From Larix kaempferi (lineage: Eukaryota; Streptophyta; Pinopsida; Pinales; Pinaceae), in assembly GCA_027924585.1 (NCBI GenBank), contig BSBM01000199.1, positions 10,799,001 through 10,863,000 of the forward strand: a DNA stretch of 64,000 nt. The letters are read 5' to 3'. This document shows positions 36,970 through 46,796 of the stretch, in pieces. The first letter of the stretch is position 1; each line of letters opens with the position of its first letter. A program made the position numbers and the translations under genes. A model generated the notes under the pieces. That model saw only the letters and a list, made by a program, of their open reading frames with translations, ran no database searches and was not told the origin of the DNA.

Positions 36970-37290
36970 TATATGATTGTTTTTTCAATCTTCTTGGCGT
37001 TCTAGGAGGATTGAAAAAAATTTGGCAGCATTTCTGCTTGCAAATTCACATACCAAATAATTTTTAAACAAATAAATGCAAAATAAATTTAAGACCCTAA
37101 AAGTATTTCAAATTTAAAATAGTTTTTGTTTTTGTTTTGAAATGGTTTTCTGTTTTAGGTTCAAATGGTTTTTTTTTTCAATCCTCTTAGCGTTCTCGGA
37201 GGATTGAAAAAAAATGGGCAGCATTTCTGCTTGTAAAATCACATTTTAAAATAAAATCGGTAGCATTTATGGGGTGAAATGCTACCGGTT
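36970..37290. repeat. Duplicated ~186-bp unit with strong hairpins
   Basis: TTTTTCAATC[CT]TCTTRGCGTTCT and the following GGAGGATTGAAAAAAA, GGCAGCATTTCTGCTTG occur at about 36985 and 37172. The second copy forms a near-perfect stem (TTTTTTCAATCCTC / GAGGATTGAAAAAA). Next to it, CGGTAGCATTT-ATGGGGTG-AAATGCTACCG (37258-37287) is an 11-bp perfect hairpin with an 8-base loop. Confidence 0.8.
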
Positions 37291-37798
37291 GATATAAAAA
37301 CAAAAATAAATTGAATAATTTAAACAAATAACTGATAAATATCTAAAACCTAAATCTATTTCAAATTTGGTTTTTGTTTTGGTTTGAAATGTGTTTTTGT
37401 TTTGGTTTGAAATAGGTTTTTGTTTTAGTTAAATCAAATGGTTTTTTTTTTCAATTAGTTTGGTTTCAATGGCGGTTTAGTTTCAATGCCTACATCCTAA
37501 CTATTTCTAGAAAACCAAATTAAATCTAGATTTGATAAAAAACACAAATTTATATATAAAATACGAAATATATATTTTTTTTAAATAACAACACAAATGG
37601 TAGATTTCTACCCACCTAGTGGAATAGATGACATGATGGTGTTGTTGTGGGGAGGTGGCATCACTGTTGTGGTCGGTTGAGGTTGTACAGTGCTTGGTCA
37701 AGGTCGTCTCGTGCTCGCTTGAGGTTCTGCTGCTCTATCTCTGTCAACAAAAATAGGGCCGGTCGGGCATTGTTTTATTTTTTTTTCTCTATTGCAAT
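37291..37798. other. Interior flank of F's right array
   Basis: There is no gene. TGTTTTTGTTTTGGTTTGAAAT-type words repeat at 37370-37430. Part of 37755-37795 (GGTCGGGC.TTGTTTTATTT) recurs within the array at 37871. Confidence 0.5.
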
Positions 37799-38099
37799 CC
37801 CTCGATCGAGGGTTAGAGCCTCGATCGGGGGTTTGCTCAATCGAGGGTTTGTCAACCCCATGGCACAACAGGTCGGGCCCTATTTTGTTTTTTTTTGCGG
37901 GTCGAACAAACCCTCGATCGAGGTTTTGCTCGATCGAGGGTTTTGTTAGACCCTCGATCGAGGGTTTAAAACATCCTCGATCGAGGTATGTTAAAGCGCT
38001 AAATCGAGGTATATTAAAGCGCTCGATCGAGGGTTTAAAACCTCGATCGAGGGATTTAAATTAGCTTGATCGAGGGCTTTAAATTAGCTCGATCGAGGG
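37799..38099. repeat. Right palindromic array of F
   Basis: At least ten copies of CTCGATCGAG with GGGTTTAAA or TTAAATTAG spacers. The outermost unit is GCTCGATCGAGGG, the reverse complement of the outermost unit at 20224. One ~115-bp block including GGTCGGGC is duplicated within it. Confidence 0.8.
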
Positions 38100-38941
38100 T
38101 CCGAAAAATAAATTTTGCCCTTAGGATCTGCCAAAAATGGTGAACCACATTCGTGGATTCACCCAAATGCTTTAGTAATATTTTTCAAAAAATATGGATT
38201 TTTGAAATGTTTTAAGATAAAGCAAATATCATAAAATGTGAATGAATCTCTAATGTCTTGGGCAAAAATATCAAGTAATTTAAAATTCTAATTTTAACTT
38301 GCTAAATATGAAATTTCTAACTGAAAAATGCTCCACAATTTTTTCTTTCACTAAACTGAAATTTCTTAAAATGATGTAGTAAAGAAAAATAATAGAAAAG
38401 AAATATGAATCTTTAATGTTGCAAAATAAAACAGTAGGTTGTCTAAAAAATGTAGGGGAGATTTCTGGAAAAAATGGGCCAAAATGAGAAAAACTCAGAA
38501 AAAACGAATCGAACAGTACATGGTGAAATTGCGGTTGTCTGTGGCAAAAGCCGCAATCTGTATCGCAGCTTTTGGGCTAAAATTCGCGATGTGAGTCGCG
38601 GTGATTTGGGTAAAAAACACGAAGTGAATCGCGGCTATAAGGCTGAAACTTGCGATGTGGATCGTGGAAAATGGGAAGGAACCTGCAATGTGAATCACGA
38701 CAAACAGGATGAAACCCGCGATGTGAATTGCTGCTGCGGATGCCGAAAGCCGCGATGTATGGACTGAAAAAAAGTTGCTGAAAAACGAACCCGAAAATTT
38801 AAATTTCGGGCTGTAGAAAAGGCCAATGGCTAGGGAAGCAAGCAAGGGGCTTAGTAGTAGGCCATATCTACAACATTAAAGGTAAAAAACAACTAAAATA
38901 TGAAGAAATATAGATCTAAATCAAAGATTCAAAAATTCGAG
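38100..38941 (-). other. LTR-proximal part of element B's leader
   Basis: This is the second half of the leader, separated from 18448-20223 by F. No gene is present; the frame at 38474-38767 is made of the tandem repeat described next. Confidence 0.6.
38552..38750. repeat. 33-bp tandem repeat with hairpin cores, ~6 units
   Basis: Units such as GCGATGTGAATCGCGG followed by AAAGGNTGAAACC recur every 33 bp. Each core GCGAT-GTGA-ATCGC can fold back on itself. It is CpG-rich, with CpG-to-TpG/CpA variants in the later units. Confidence 0.8.
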
Positions 38942-38959
38942 TCCGTAGTGGAGTCGCCA
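38942..38959 (-). promoter_or_regulatory. Primer-binding site of element B (tRNA-Arg type)
   Basis: The minus strand reads TGGCGACTCCACTACGGA, five bases inside the LTR end, nearly the same as the site of D. It fixes the orientation of B: the internal region runs leftward. Confidence 0.75.
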
Positions 38960-38964
38960 AAAAC

Positions 38965-39401
38965 TGTTGCTTGGGCTTTCACCCAAGCATGTGCTAATGT
39001 GCACCTACTAACTTATAGTAGTAGTCTTGATTAAACAGTAAAAGTAAATAAATATAAAATAGTAAATTTGATCTAACATGTCCAATGAAATAATTCTAGA
39101 TTAAAAATAATAAACAAAATAGATCCATGAGAAACATAAATAAAAACTTGAATATTTTCTATTACCTGAAAGGGTGAGGATGGTTGAGCTTGAGCAGCTA
39201 CAATGGTGAGGTGCTCCAAAGCTCCAATGATCTCTTCTTCTCCAATGTTTCAATGGTTGGGAAAAGCTCAAAAAGGATGGGCAAAGCTCAAGATGGATTT
39301 TGCCAGCATGAGAATAGGATGATTGTGGATGATTAGTGAGGAGCCCCTATCACCTTTTTATTGTTTTTTGGTGATGGAGAATACAACCATGGTTTAAGGA
39401 A
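38965..39401 (-). repeat. 5' LTR of element B, inner part
   Basis: It aligns with 11118-11549 of the 3' LTR. It ends at 39401 where E inserted, and the remainder continues at 43772. Confidence 0.88.
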
Positions 39402-39788
39402 TGTGATGAACCTGCAATAATTAATTAATGAAAACACACAAGATAGCAGAAATGACAGAACTCAGAATCACTTTTATATTGATCACGGGCCACTTCGGAG
39501 GGGCAACCTCCTTTGAGCAAGCTCAATACAAATAACTTCACGGTACTTTCATTGGCCTCAACACACACTTATATACTAAGTCTATGCCCAATACTATGGG
39601 TCAAAACCATGGGACATATAATACTACGGAACGACTTACAAAGCATATGCGTCCAATACTATGGGTCAATACTATGGGCTAATATTAACTATGGATCAAC
39701 AAATACTATTGGATGACTTACAAAGCATATGCATCTAACAACAATATACTAACAAAGTAAAGAGAAGGGTTGACACAGGTTCCTAACA
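39402..39788 (-). repeat. 3' LTR of element E
   Basis: It is 387 bp, against 322 bp for the partner. The extra 65 bp is a partial tandem duplication around AATACTATGGGTCAA. It is bounded by TG and CA. Confidence 0.9.
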
Positions 39789-39801
39789 TCCCCTCTCCCT
39801 T
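39789..39801 (-). promoter_or_regulatory. Polypurine tract of element E
   Basis: The minus strand reads AAGGGAGAGGGGA immediately before the 3' LTR. Confidence 0.85.
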
Positions 39802-40057
39802 AGAAAAAGCTTTTTCCTCAAAGATTTAGTTGCAGAAGCTGAAGGAGTGGTTCCCCTGTAACATCCTCGGGCTGCATTCCAGGCCACTGATGCCTTTGGA
39901 GTTTCAAGGAGGATTGCTTGGAAGGCTGTAGACGAAGAAGAACCATATCAACTATGTGAAAAGTGTGCTCAGAACGGTGTTGAGTGGCTAGTTGTTTCAG
40001 TCAAATTCTGGCCATGTGAAGATTGTCCTACAGAATGAGAAGAATTTGATTGCCGTG

Positions 40058-40745
40058 TCATCGAACCGAGTCAATTTCATGAACTGTGGAGCTGCTGAGG
40101 GTGTATGGAAGAAGAACTAGAGGTGTCTGTCCATAGACTGCTTCATATGGTGTTCTTGTAGATGTGGTATTGGACCACCAGAAAACTTCTAGGAAATCCA
40201 TACAAATAGTTGGCCAAATCTGTGTAGGGATGGGCAAGGGTTCAAGTAGTCCCAAAAGGAGTGTCGTTTCACCCTTTTTGACCTGGAAAGGATCACAGTC
40301 AGCCACCATCTGTTGAATTGTCATTTTCAGTCCCTGCCAAAAGAAGTTACATGGTTCCCTATCATACATTTTGAGGAACCTAGAGTGCCTTGCTGATGAA
40401 GAGGCATGGAGTTCATAGAAGAGAGAGCCCTGCTGAACAGATTGCAACCAATTTGGAACAAGCAGAGAAATAGCTATAAGAGAAACTGGTTCATCAAATG
40501 GTCGAGAAGGAGCAACTGCAACCATATTGTCCATACCCATCTGGTAAGTGATCACATAGTCATAACCCATGAGTTGGATAACCCATTTCAGGTGTGCTAG
40601 GGAGGAGAACCATTGTTCGAAGAAATTTTCCAGACTCAGGAGATCAGCCTTGATGCATAAATAATTCCCCAGTAGGGATGGTTTCCATTTCTATACTGCA
40701 TGCAAAATAGTCAGCATGTCCTGTTGAGATATAGATGCGGCGAAA
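40058..40745 (-). pseudogene. Joined RNase H and integrase remnants of element E
   Basis: RNase H C-terminal sequence (LLGNYLCIKADLLSL, LMGYDYVITYQMGMDNMVA) follows directly on the protease-RT junction, so RT is missing. The integrase H2C2-like end (FFWQGLKMTIQQMVADCDPFQ) and the first catalytic Asp (ICMDFLE) are present. A second deletion then jumps to the late integrase phrase TPYEAVYGQTPL. The second Asp and the Glu are gone. The fragment cannot encode a working enzyme. Confidence 0.8.
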
Positions 40746-41464
40746 TGCTTACCGAAAAGGTCTCTTGAAGGCGGCAAGCCCACTGGTGCAGCAAACACAC
40801 TTGCATATCTATCCAAGGAAGTAGTGGAGGCCATTGGTGGGTGCATCTGAATGGAATGGAGATGAGCGATGACACCATGTGAATTCCTCTTAAGGATATT
40901 TTCCAGATGATGTGAACTAATGATGCAGATAGACCCTGGTTGTAAGCCTGTAAATTTGTGTTGTGTCCCATTGACTGAAAACTGCATCCAAAGTTCAGCA
41001 AAATACCATAAGATGGGGCCAAGTGTGCATAACCATTGAACGCCCAAAACCACATCACATCCACCTAACGATAAGGCAAAAATGTCAAAGCACAGGTTAT
41101 AATCTTCTAGAGAGATACGCACATTGTGACACTTTCCCTTGCAAGGTAAGGTGCCATTGGCAACCATGACTTCAAACTTGGAGCAAGGATGGATAAAACA
41201 ATCAGCCTGTTTGGCGATCCGAGGGTCAATGAAGTTATGAGTGCTTCCAGAATCAATGAGTATTGTAAGAGGAAGCTTCTTGAAGTAACCCCTGACCCGC
41301 ATTGTTTGGGGGGTGGTGACATTGGATAAGGCATTGAGAGATATCTCTGGTTGGTCGTCCTGAGATGGGGGGTCAATAGGCGGCTCATGAATGTCGATTT
41401 GATCATCCATTGTATCTAGAGTTTCTTCACCAATTTTAGAGGCAGGCGGAGAATCCATATCCAA
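40746..41464 (-). pseudogene. Aspartic protease of element E
   Basis: The frame is 257 codons long to 40691. The active site is LTILIDSGSTHNFID with the usual D-S-G, and the flap region LGGCDVVLGVQWL follows about 80 residues later. The end (APVGLPPSRD) is where RT should begin, and there the sequence jumps into RNase H. The open reading frame suggests the part upstream of the deletion is little decayed. Confidence 0.85.
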
Positions 41465-42369
41465 GAGATAGAGCTTTTACTAAACACATTTATGTCCTAG
41501 AGTGAATTTCTTATCACAATTATAACAAATCCCTTTTTCTCTGCATGCCTGCATCTCTGTTTTGGACAAATGCTTGATAGGAGTTGGTCAAGGAACTAGC
41601 GGAATGGGAGGTCGTTGAGAACCCATATTTTGGAATGGAACAAAAGTGGGTTTGGAGCGTTGTTGGGCTGCAATCTTGTCTTCTGCCAACTTAGCCAACC
41701 CTAGGGCTTCCATCATTGTGTTGGGACAAAACATTTTGATCTCTGAGCAGATTTCATCCTTAAGACCACTAATAAAACAACTCCTGTACAAGTCATCAGA
41801 CAATCCTCTATGTGGTTGGCTAGTTTCTCAAATTCTGTTTGATACTCTCTCACAATGCCAATTTGACGAAGTTTAGTGAGTACTCTGGTGAAGTCATCAA
41901 AAGAACTAGGACCAAATCGTTGCAAAAGGAGTTGGCAAAAATTTGTCCATTTGGGCTCGTCATGAGCCTTGATGTACCAATGGTACTATTGAAGGGCTTC
42001 TTGTTCCAAATGAAAGGATGCAAGTGGAACTTTTTGGACATCAAAAGTGTTATGCAAACTGAAATATTGTTCTGCACAATAGATCCATCCAGTCGGATCA
42101 GTGCCATTGAAGCGAGGAAAATCAAGCTTCGAACCATGAAAATTGCTGGAAGAAGAGAACCCATTGGTTGCAGAAGCTTCTTGTTGTCGGTTATTGTTCA
42201 TGGTTGAATGTTGAAGATGGACGCTGAGAAATTTTTCATCCAGATCTTGGAGTTTGGTTTGGATGGCTGCAAGTGCTTCCTCCATGGTTTTTGGTCCTGT
42301 GCGGGTGACAACCATAACCAGGAGTTTTTTTTTTTTGTTTTTTGGGGGGGGGTGAGTAGAAAAACACAA
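41465..42369 (-). pseudogene. Gag of element E
   Basis: From ATG 42369: coiled N-terminus (TMEEALAAIQTKLQDLDEKF), capsid region (LDFPRFNGTDPTGWIYCAEQYF, then WTNFCQLLLQRFGPSSFDDF), and at about 41480-41530 a knuckle CYNCDKKFTLGHKC. Stop codons after EQEALQ (near 41985) and around 41800 and 41580 interrupt it. It is typical of plant chromovirus Gag. Confidence 0.85.
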
Positions 42370-43430
42370 ACAAAATCTTATTTAGTAAAGGGAAATTTGG
42401 ATTTGCGAAAAACTGGGATGGTTAATTGGGGTTTGACTAGGTTTTGGACACTGTCTGATGGATAGGGAAGCAGAAAATGAGGATTTCAGAAGCAGGGTGA
42501 AAGAATGGGAAAATTTGTCAAAGAGAGACAAACAAGCAGAATTAGGAAAGGAACACAGTGGCAAAATTTGAAGGCATTTGGGTGAAAATCGAAGGAGTTA
42601 TGGAAAACCCTAAAAATAAACAAATGTGGGATTTTTGGTCTTGGGAAGTGGAATTTGGGATAGGGTCTTCAGGAATGAAATATGCAGAATGGGATTGTAG
42701 GGGTGTCAGTGAAGTTTCAGAGGAAATGGAGTTGTAACAAGGGAGATATGGCCAAAAAACTGAATTTTATACTCGTTTTTTTTTTCACAAGAATGGATCT
42801 GCAATGGTGTAGAAGGGATGGAAAATAGATAAATCCATGGAAGGGATCGGTAACAGATGGATCTGAAATGACGCCGAACGGATAAAAAATGACTGGATCT
42901 AAAACGGCTTTTAGAATAGATCTGAAACGGCTGGAACTGGAACGACTGTTAGAATGGATCTGAAACGGCTGGATTTGAAACGTCTCGAAATGGATCTAAA
43001 AGGGATCGGAAGTGATCAACAATAATTCAGCTGAAAAATAGATATGGACCCCAGGTATTTACGGCTTCCTATCGGTTCAGGTAATTCACTTGGCCACCAA
43101 TGTTGTCTGACGGCTTGCGTATTGGGGCAGTGCCCCTCACTCCACAGCTCAGGTAAAACTGATAACCGCTTTGCCACAAACGACAGCTATTTGTTTACCT
43201 CACATGTGGGAACTAGTCAATCAGGTAGGGGTCGTTGCCCTTTTCACTGGAAGGTCCTCTCAATGGGCCAGCTACTTCGGGGTTCTTGTGGTACTCCTCA
43301 CAATGAGTTTTAGGGCTTATGCCCAAGTACTTCCCACAGTTAAGAGGATAGGTATTATTCCCAGATCCGAAGCTGCAATAGATGCAAAAAAAAAATTGAT
43401 AGAAATTTCACCCAATGAGCCCAAGAAAGT
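42370..43430 (-). other. Leader of element E, containing the dispersed fragment
   Basis: It is non-coding. 42830-43015 has GGATCTGAAACGG-like degenerate tandem words. 43035-43385 is the plus-oriented copy of the fragment at 23145-23530. Confidence 0.6.
43035..43385 (+). repeat. Dispersed ~350-bp fragment inside element E's leader
   Basis: It matches the inverse of 23145-23530 for nearly its whole length. See that entry for shared words and peptide. It begins near ATATGGACCCCAGGTAT and ends near GAAGCTGCAATAGATGC. Confidence 0.75.
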
Positions 43431-43442
43431 GCTCTGATACCA
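43431..43442 (-). promoter_or_regulatory. Primer-binding site of element E (initiator tRNA-Met)
   Basis: The minus strand reads TGGTATCAGAGC two bases after the LTR end, the standard plant site. Confidence 0.9.
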
Positions 43443-43444
43443 GA

Positions 43445-43766
43445 TGTGATGAACCTACAATAATTAATTAATGAAAATACACAAGATAGCAGAAATGACA
43501 GAACTCAGAATCACTTTTATATTGATCACGGGCCACTTCGAGGGGGCAACCTCCTTTGAACAAGCTCAATACAAATAACTTCACGATACCTTCATTGGCC
43601 TCAACACACACTTATATACTAAGTCTATGCCCAATACTATGGGTCAATACTATGGGCTAATATTAACTATGGATCAACAAATACTACGGGATGACTTACA
43701 AAGCATATGCGTCCAACAACAATATACTAACAAAGTAAAGAGAAGGGTTGACACAGGTTCCTAACA
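43445..43766 (-). repeat. 5' LTR of element E
   Basis: It is 322 bp with termini TGTGATGAACC and TTCCTAACA and the partner at 39402-39788. It is followed by AGGAA, the target duplication. Confidence 0.9.
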
Positions 43767-43771
43767 AGGAA

Positions 43772-44066
43772 ACCAATGGTATTGCTAAAAATGGTTTAGG
43801 TTTTTTCCTCTTTTTCCCTCTTTTTTCCTTTTTTTGAATATATTTAATAGTTTTATTCCCTTTTAATTGTTTTGGGGAATTTTGGACGATTTTTTAGGGT
43901 TTTTTGTATTTTTTGAGGAAAATCAAATATTGTGAGGAAAAAAAGATGGATTTTGGTCTTTTTGGTGACCTTTTGAAGGTTTTAGAAGCTCAAATGGTGG
44001 GAAAAGTGGAGAAATGGGTCATGTCAATAGGGAAATGAGCTAGTCAGCACTTTTTGGGTGTTAACA
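43772..44066 (-). repeat. 5' LTR of element B, outer part
   Basis: It continues the LTR interrupted at 39401 and aligns with about 11553-11848. It ends GGGTGTTAACA at 44066, directly against the second half of A's primer site. Confidence 0.88.
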
Positions 44067-44080
44067 ATCAGAGCATGGTC
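44067..44080 (+). promoter_or_regulatory. Second half of element A's primer-binding site
   Basis: ATCAGAGCATGG follows B's LTR end directly. Joined to GTGGT at 11108-11112 it restores TGGTATCAGAGC. Confidence 0.7.
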
Positions 44081-44100
44081 CTTGCACCTGTGAGTTAATA

Positions 44101-45248
44101 TCATACATTGAAGAATAAGTTGCCGCCATATCTTACTATTATGATGAATCCTATGAGTACAATTAATATGAGGAATATGCAGATGCTTATGAACAATATG
44201 AAGCAGAATGTGAATGGGTTGAGGAAGAGGTGTCATCATGCAATCCTTCTTACAATTTTAGGAGGAATGAAGACCATTATTATGACCATATGTATGATAA
44301 ATATGAGTATGTCACACCACCAAATGATAATTATATGGATGAGTTACAAAGATGGAGAGCAACATATAAAACCTTGCCCCAACAATATCAAAAATATCAT
44401 GAATATCTTGCTTCGAAGGAAGATCCACAAAATGCCATGTCTTTTGAAGACTATGCTGATATTTTGTTTGAAAATAGACCCAAAAATGAAGATGTGGGGT
44501 TACTAAAGAAAGGTTTATTCCCTTCTTGTAAAATACCTTGGAGTGAGTATCATATTTGTGTGAGTGAAAAGATCAATGAAATATCTGAAGCTTTAGAGAA
44601 GGCATGTATGTCCTACTTGAGGAGAGTTTTTGGATTTTCTTCAAAAGGAGATTCCAAAGATATTAAACCTAAGGAAAACCAGGGGAAAAACACTTCATCT
44701 TGCTTGAAGGAGAAAAAGGAAGAGAAATCACAAGAGCAAGAAGAAGATCCTATTGGAAATATTGAAGATGAATTCAAGACACATTCTACCTTGGACATGA
44801 ATCAAGGAGCATCTATTGATGGATGCTTGAACTATGAAAGAGTGCCTACTGATGGGTGCTCACACCTCTATGTTGGTGACATAGAGATCACTTTTGACAG
44901 TATTTCTGCTAGACCAAATTCCCCTAAGCATGAAAATGAAGACCTTGCAGCAATTGAGGAAGAAACAAGATCAACTTCCCCATCACCACTTGAGCTTCAT
45001 GGAGTTGGTCCAAGTAAGAAGGAAGAAGATGAGGAGGTTCATTTTCAAGAACCTCATTTTCTTGAAGGGTCCTTAAAGATGAATGAAAAGAATATCCAAG
45101 AGTCCCTCAGCATTCTCTAAGACACTCAAGCATTGGTGTCAAATTCTTGTTGGAGAGCTACTTCATTGGAGGAAACATCCTTCCTTGAAGACATGGAGAA
45201 GATTCAAAGAGCAATGTGCCACATCAAAGTTAATGTCATGTCTTTGCT
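44101..45248 (+). pseudogene. First part of the single ORF of element A
   Basis: One frame runs from about 44101 to the C insertion at 45248, with stops TAA near 44168 and TAA 45118-45120. The clear start is lost. The N-terminus is rich in Tyr, Asp and Glu (YYYDESYEYN, YEEYADAYEQYEAE). The middle is lysine/glutamate-rich, with a repeated DG[CA] phrase (SIDGCLNYERVPTDGCSH). After C the frame resumes at 54186 without a shift. The whole protein would be about 800 residues. No domain known to me. It sits where gag-pol should be. Being the only ORF, it is likely structural or a passenger (inference). Confidence 0.65.
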
Positions 45249-46796
45249 TGTTGGTTTCAAATATTTACCTAGAGGTTTCGAAGATAGATCCAGGTTCTTC
45301 GCAGTTTCCCCTTGACCAACAAAACCCCTTCACAACAGCCCTTTCGGCAACAACCTGCAAGCAGGTTGACGTCTCGCCCGAGGTGTGTCTATGGGGGTAT
45401 TGCGTGATTAGGTTTCCACAGTAGGTGATGAGTTCTTTAGCCTGACTTACTTCGTAGCGCGCCACGGGACATGTGTTGCAGAAAGGGACTGCGCAGCGAT
45501 AGACTACGTCACGGTCCGCAATTCCACGCCTTTCTACTGCAGGAATTCTTGCAACTGCATCCGATGCAGCTCAAGCCAATACTTGTAATGGGTTAGTGCA
45601 ACTGCGTTATGCACTACCATATCGAATCTAACTAGTGCACTAAATCTATTATCACTTAACCATTTATCTATTGCCTTAGAATGTTCACTGTTAAATCGGT
45701 GTTGCGAACATGATCTAACTACCATACATTCTCTCTACTGTGCATTAGAGAAATATTTAAGTATATTCCTAACACTTAGCCGACTAACCGACTCATTACT
45801 GCCTTCAGAAGTTAAGTGCCAAACGTTCACCATTCATCCATTCATGCAAAACTTAACATATTATTTCCATACTTCTCCTTATGGCAAATACATATAAAAG
45901 CCTGAACATAACAGTATTCAATAGAAATACAGACATTCATTCATAGAAAACAAACAGATATATGCACAAACAATTATATCACACTGCACAAGATTTAACA
46001 TGGTTCACCGCCCGGATGGAGGCTACATCCACAGGAAATATTGTTATATTTCTCTAATGGGAAGGGTACAACAGTTCTTGTCATGCGCACTCATCTTGCA
46101 GACCCTCTTCTCTCTCAGATAGGTCTCTGCGCACACAACTGCAAAGCCTTTACAATAGCTTCACACCAACAAGATCTAACAATATTCAATAACTGAGAAT
46201 TCACAATTGAAGAGTAACCCTTTCCCATCCAAAATTGCCTTATTTATAGATCATGCCTGTAGGTCATGTCTTTACAAACTGAAGGCAAAAACCCTTAGGT
46301 TTACGAAAACTGTCATAGTTTCCTCTAAAGCAGACTACTGGCTTCTCTTAGCAAATATTCCATCGTGGCGGTCTTCCACGCCTGCTTCACGTCGCTATCA
46401 ACCTTCCTATTGTGCCCATGGCAATAGGTTGCTTTCACCGAGCCATTCTTCCCTGAACGGTCTCATGCAACATGTTCAAGTAATGGTATCTTCCGTGTGT
46501 GCCATCAGTCGCTTTCTTCCCAATTTGCTCCTGCCCATCTCTTTGGCACTCCTGGAGCATCTTTTCCAAAAGTAGACCGCCGATGGTCTAACCAGAATAC
46601 GTGCCCATCCCCCGTCCAACACTCTACTTTGCTGGCTCCACGTGGAGTGGACACTTTGTAACACTGCCTCCTCGCATCTTTTTCGACGCAGCATCCCAAA
46701 AGCTTGCACAAAATGACACTTTAGCTGAGTTGCGCTCAGCTCCGCAGCTCAGAATCCTTCTTGCTCAAAATTTCCTTACTTGGTCCAAGCCCAACA
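45249..46796 (-). repeat. 3' LTR of element C
   Basis: 1548 bp, colinear with 52608-54180. Shared landmarks include ACAAAACCCCTTCACAA, GAGGTGTGTCTATGGG and CATTCATTCATAGAAAACA. Confidence 0.9.

Larger units (their letters stand above)
20224..38099. mobile_element. Element F: putative ~18-kb DNA transposon with two convergent genes
   Basis: F lies inside the leader of B. Both ends consist of arrays of CTCGATCGAG palindromes, and the outermost unit at each end, read inward, starts CCCTCGATCGAGC. Inside are a transposase-like gene (20754-26621, +) and a second multi-exon gene (29215-32646, -), plus long AT-rich non-coding sequence and satellites. I could not find a target duplication flanking the arrays, so the exact ends, and whether one element spans the whole, are inferred from the arrays, gene content and restoration of B. 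Confidence 0.55.
39402..43766 (-). mobile_element. Element E: deleted chromovirus-like gypsy element with intact LTRs
   Basis: The structure is complete at the ends: LTRs 39402-39788 and 43445-43766 (TGTGATGAACC...CCTAACA), polypurine tract, tRNA-Met primer site and 5-bp target duplication AGGAA (39397-39401 and 43767-43771). Inside are gag, protease and joined scraps of RNase H and integrase; RT and most of the integrase core are deleted. The paralogous LTR at 11548 shows the site without E. The LTRs look about 97% alike by eye outside one 65-bp length difference, so E looks like one of the youngest insertions here. Confidence 0.92.
11118..44066 (-). mobile_element. Element B: Tat-like Ty3/gypsy element, no RT seen, hosting F and E
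   Basis: Minus-strand order: 5' LTR (38965-39401 plus 43772-44066, split by E), tRNA-Arg-type primer site (38942-38959), leader (split by F), gag (18447-16140), protease (16100-15369), extra ORF (15290-14053), ~2.2 kb non-coding, polypurine tract (11849-11862), 3' LTR (11118-11848). LTR lengths are 731 and 732 bp once E and one AGGAA copy are removed. LTR termini are TGTTAACACC...GCAACA in its own orientation. I find no RT, RNase H or integrase. Confidence 0.82.

Noticed and set aside
20224-38099. CRISPR-like reading of the spaced CTCGATCGAG repeats
   Set aside because: Units are short palindromes with spacers of similar low-complexity sequence, and the context is a plant nuclear genome with introns.
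38474-38767. 97-codon frame with a repeated DVNRG-like phrase
   Set aside because: It is the 33-bp tandem repeat read in one frame (33 is divisible by 3), inside an element leader and on the opposite strand to B.
44067-44080. First reading: B's LTR as 5' LTR of the element to its right, with a damaged tRNA-Met site
   Set aside because: The other side of that LTR has a good tRNA-Arg site in the opposite direction, and A's own LTR (GACATTACA) fits the tRNA-Met site.
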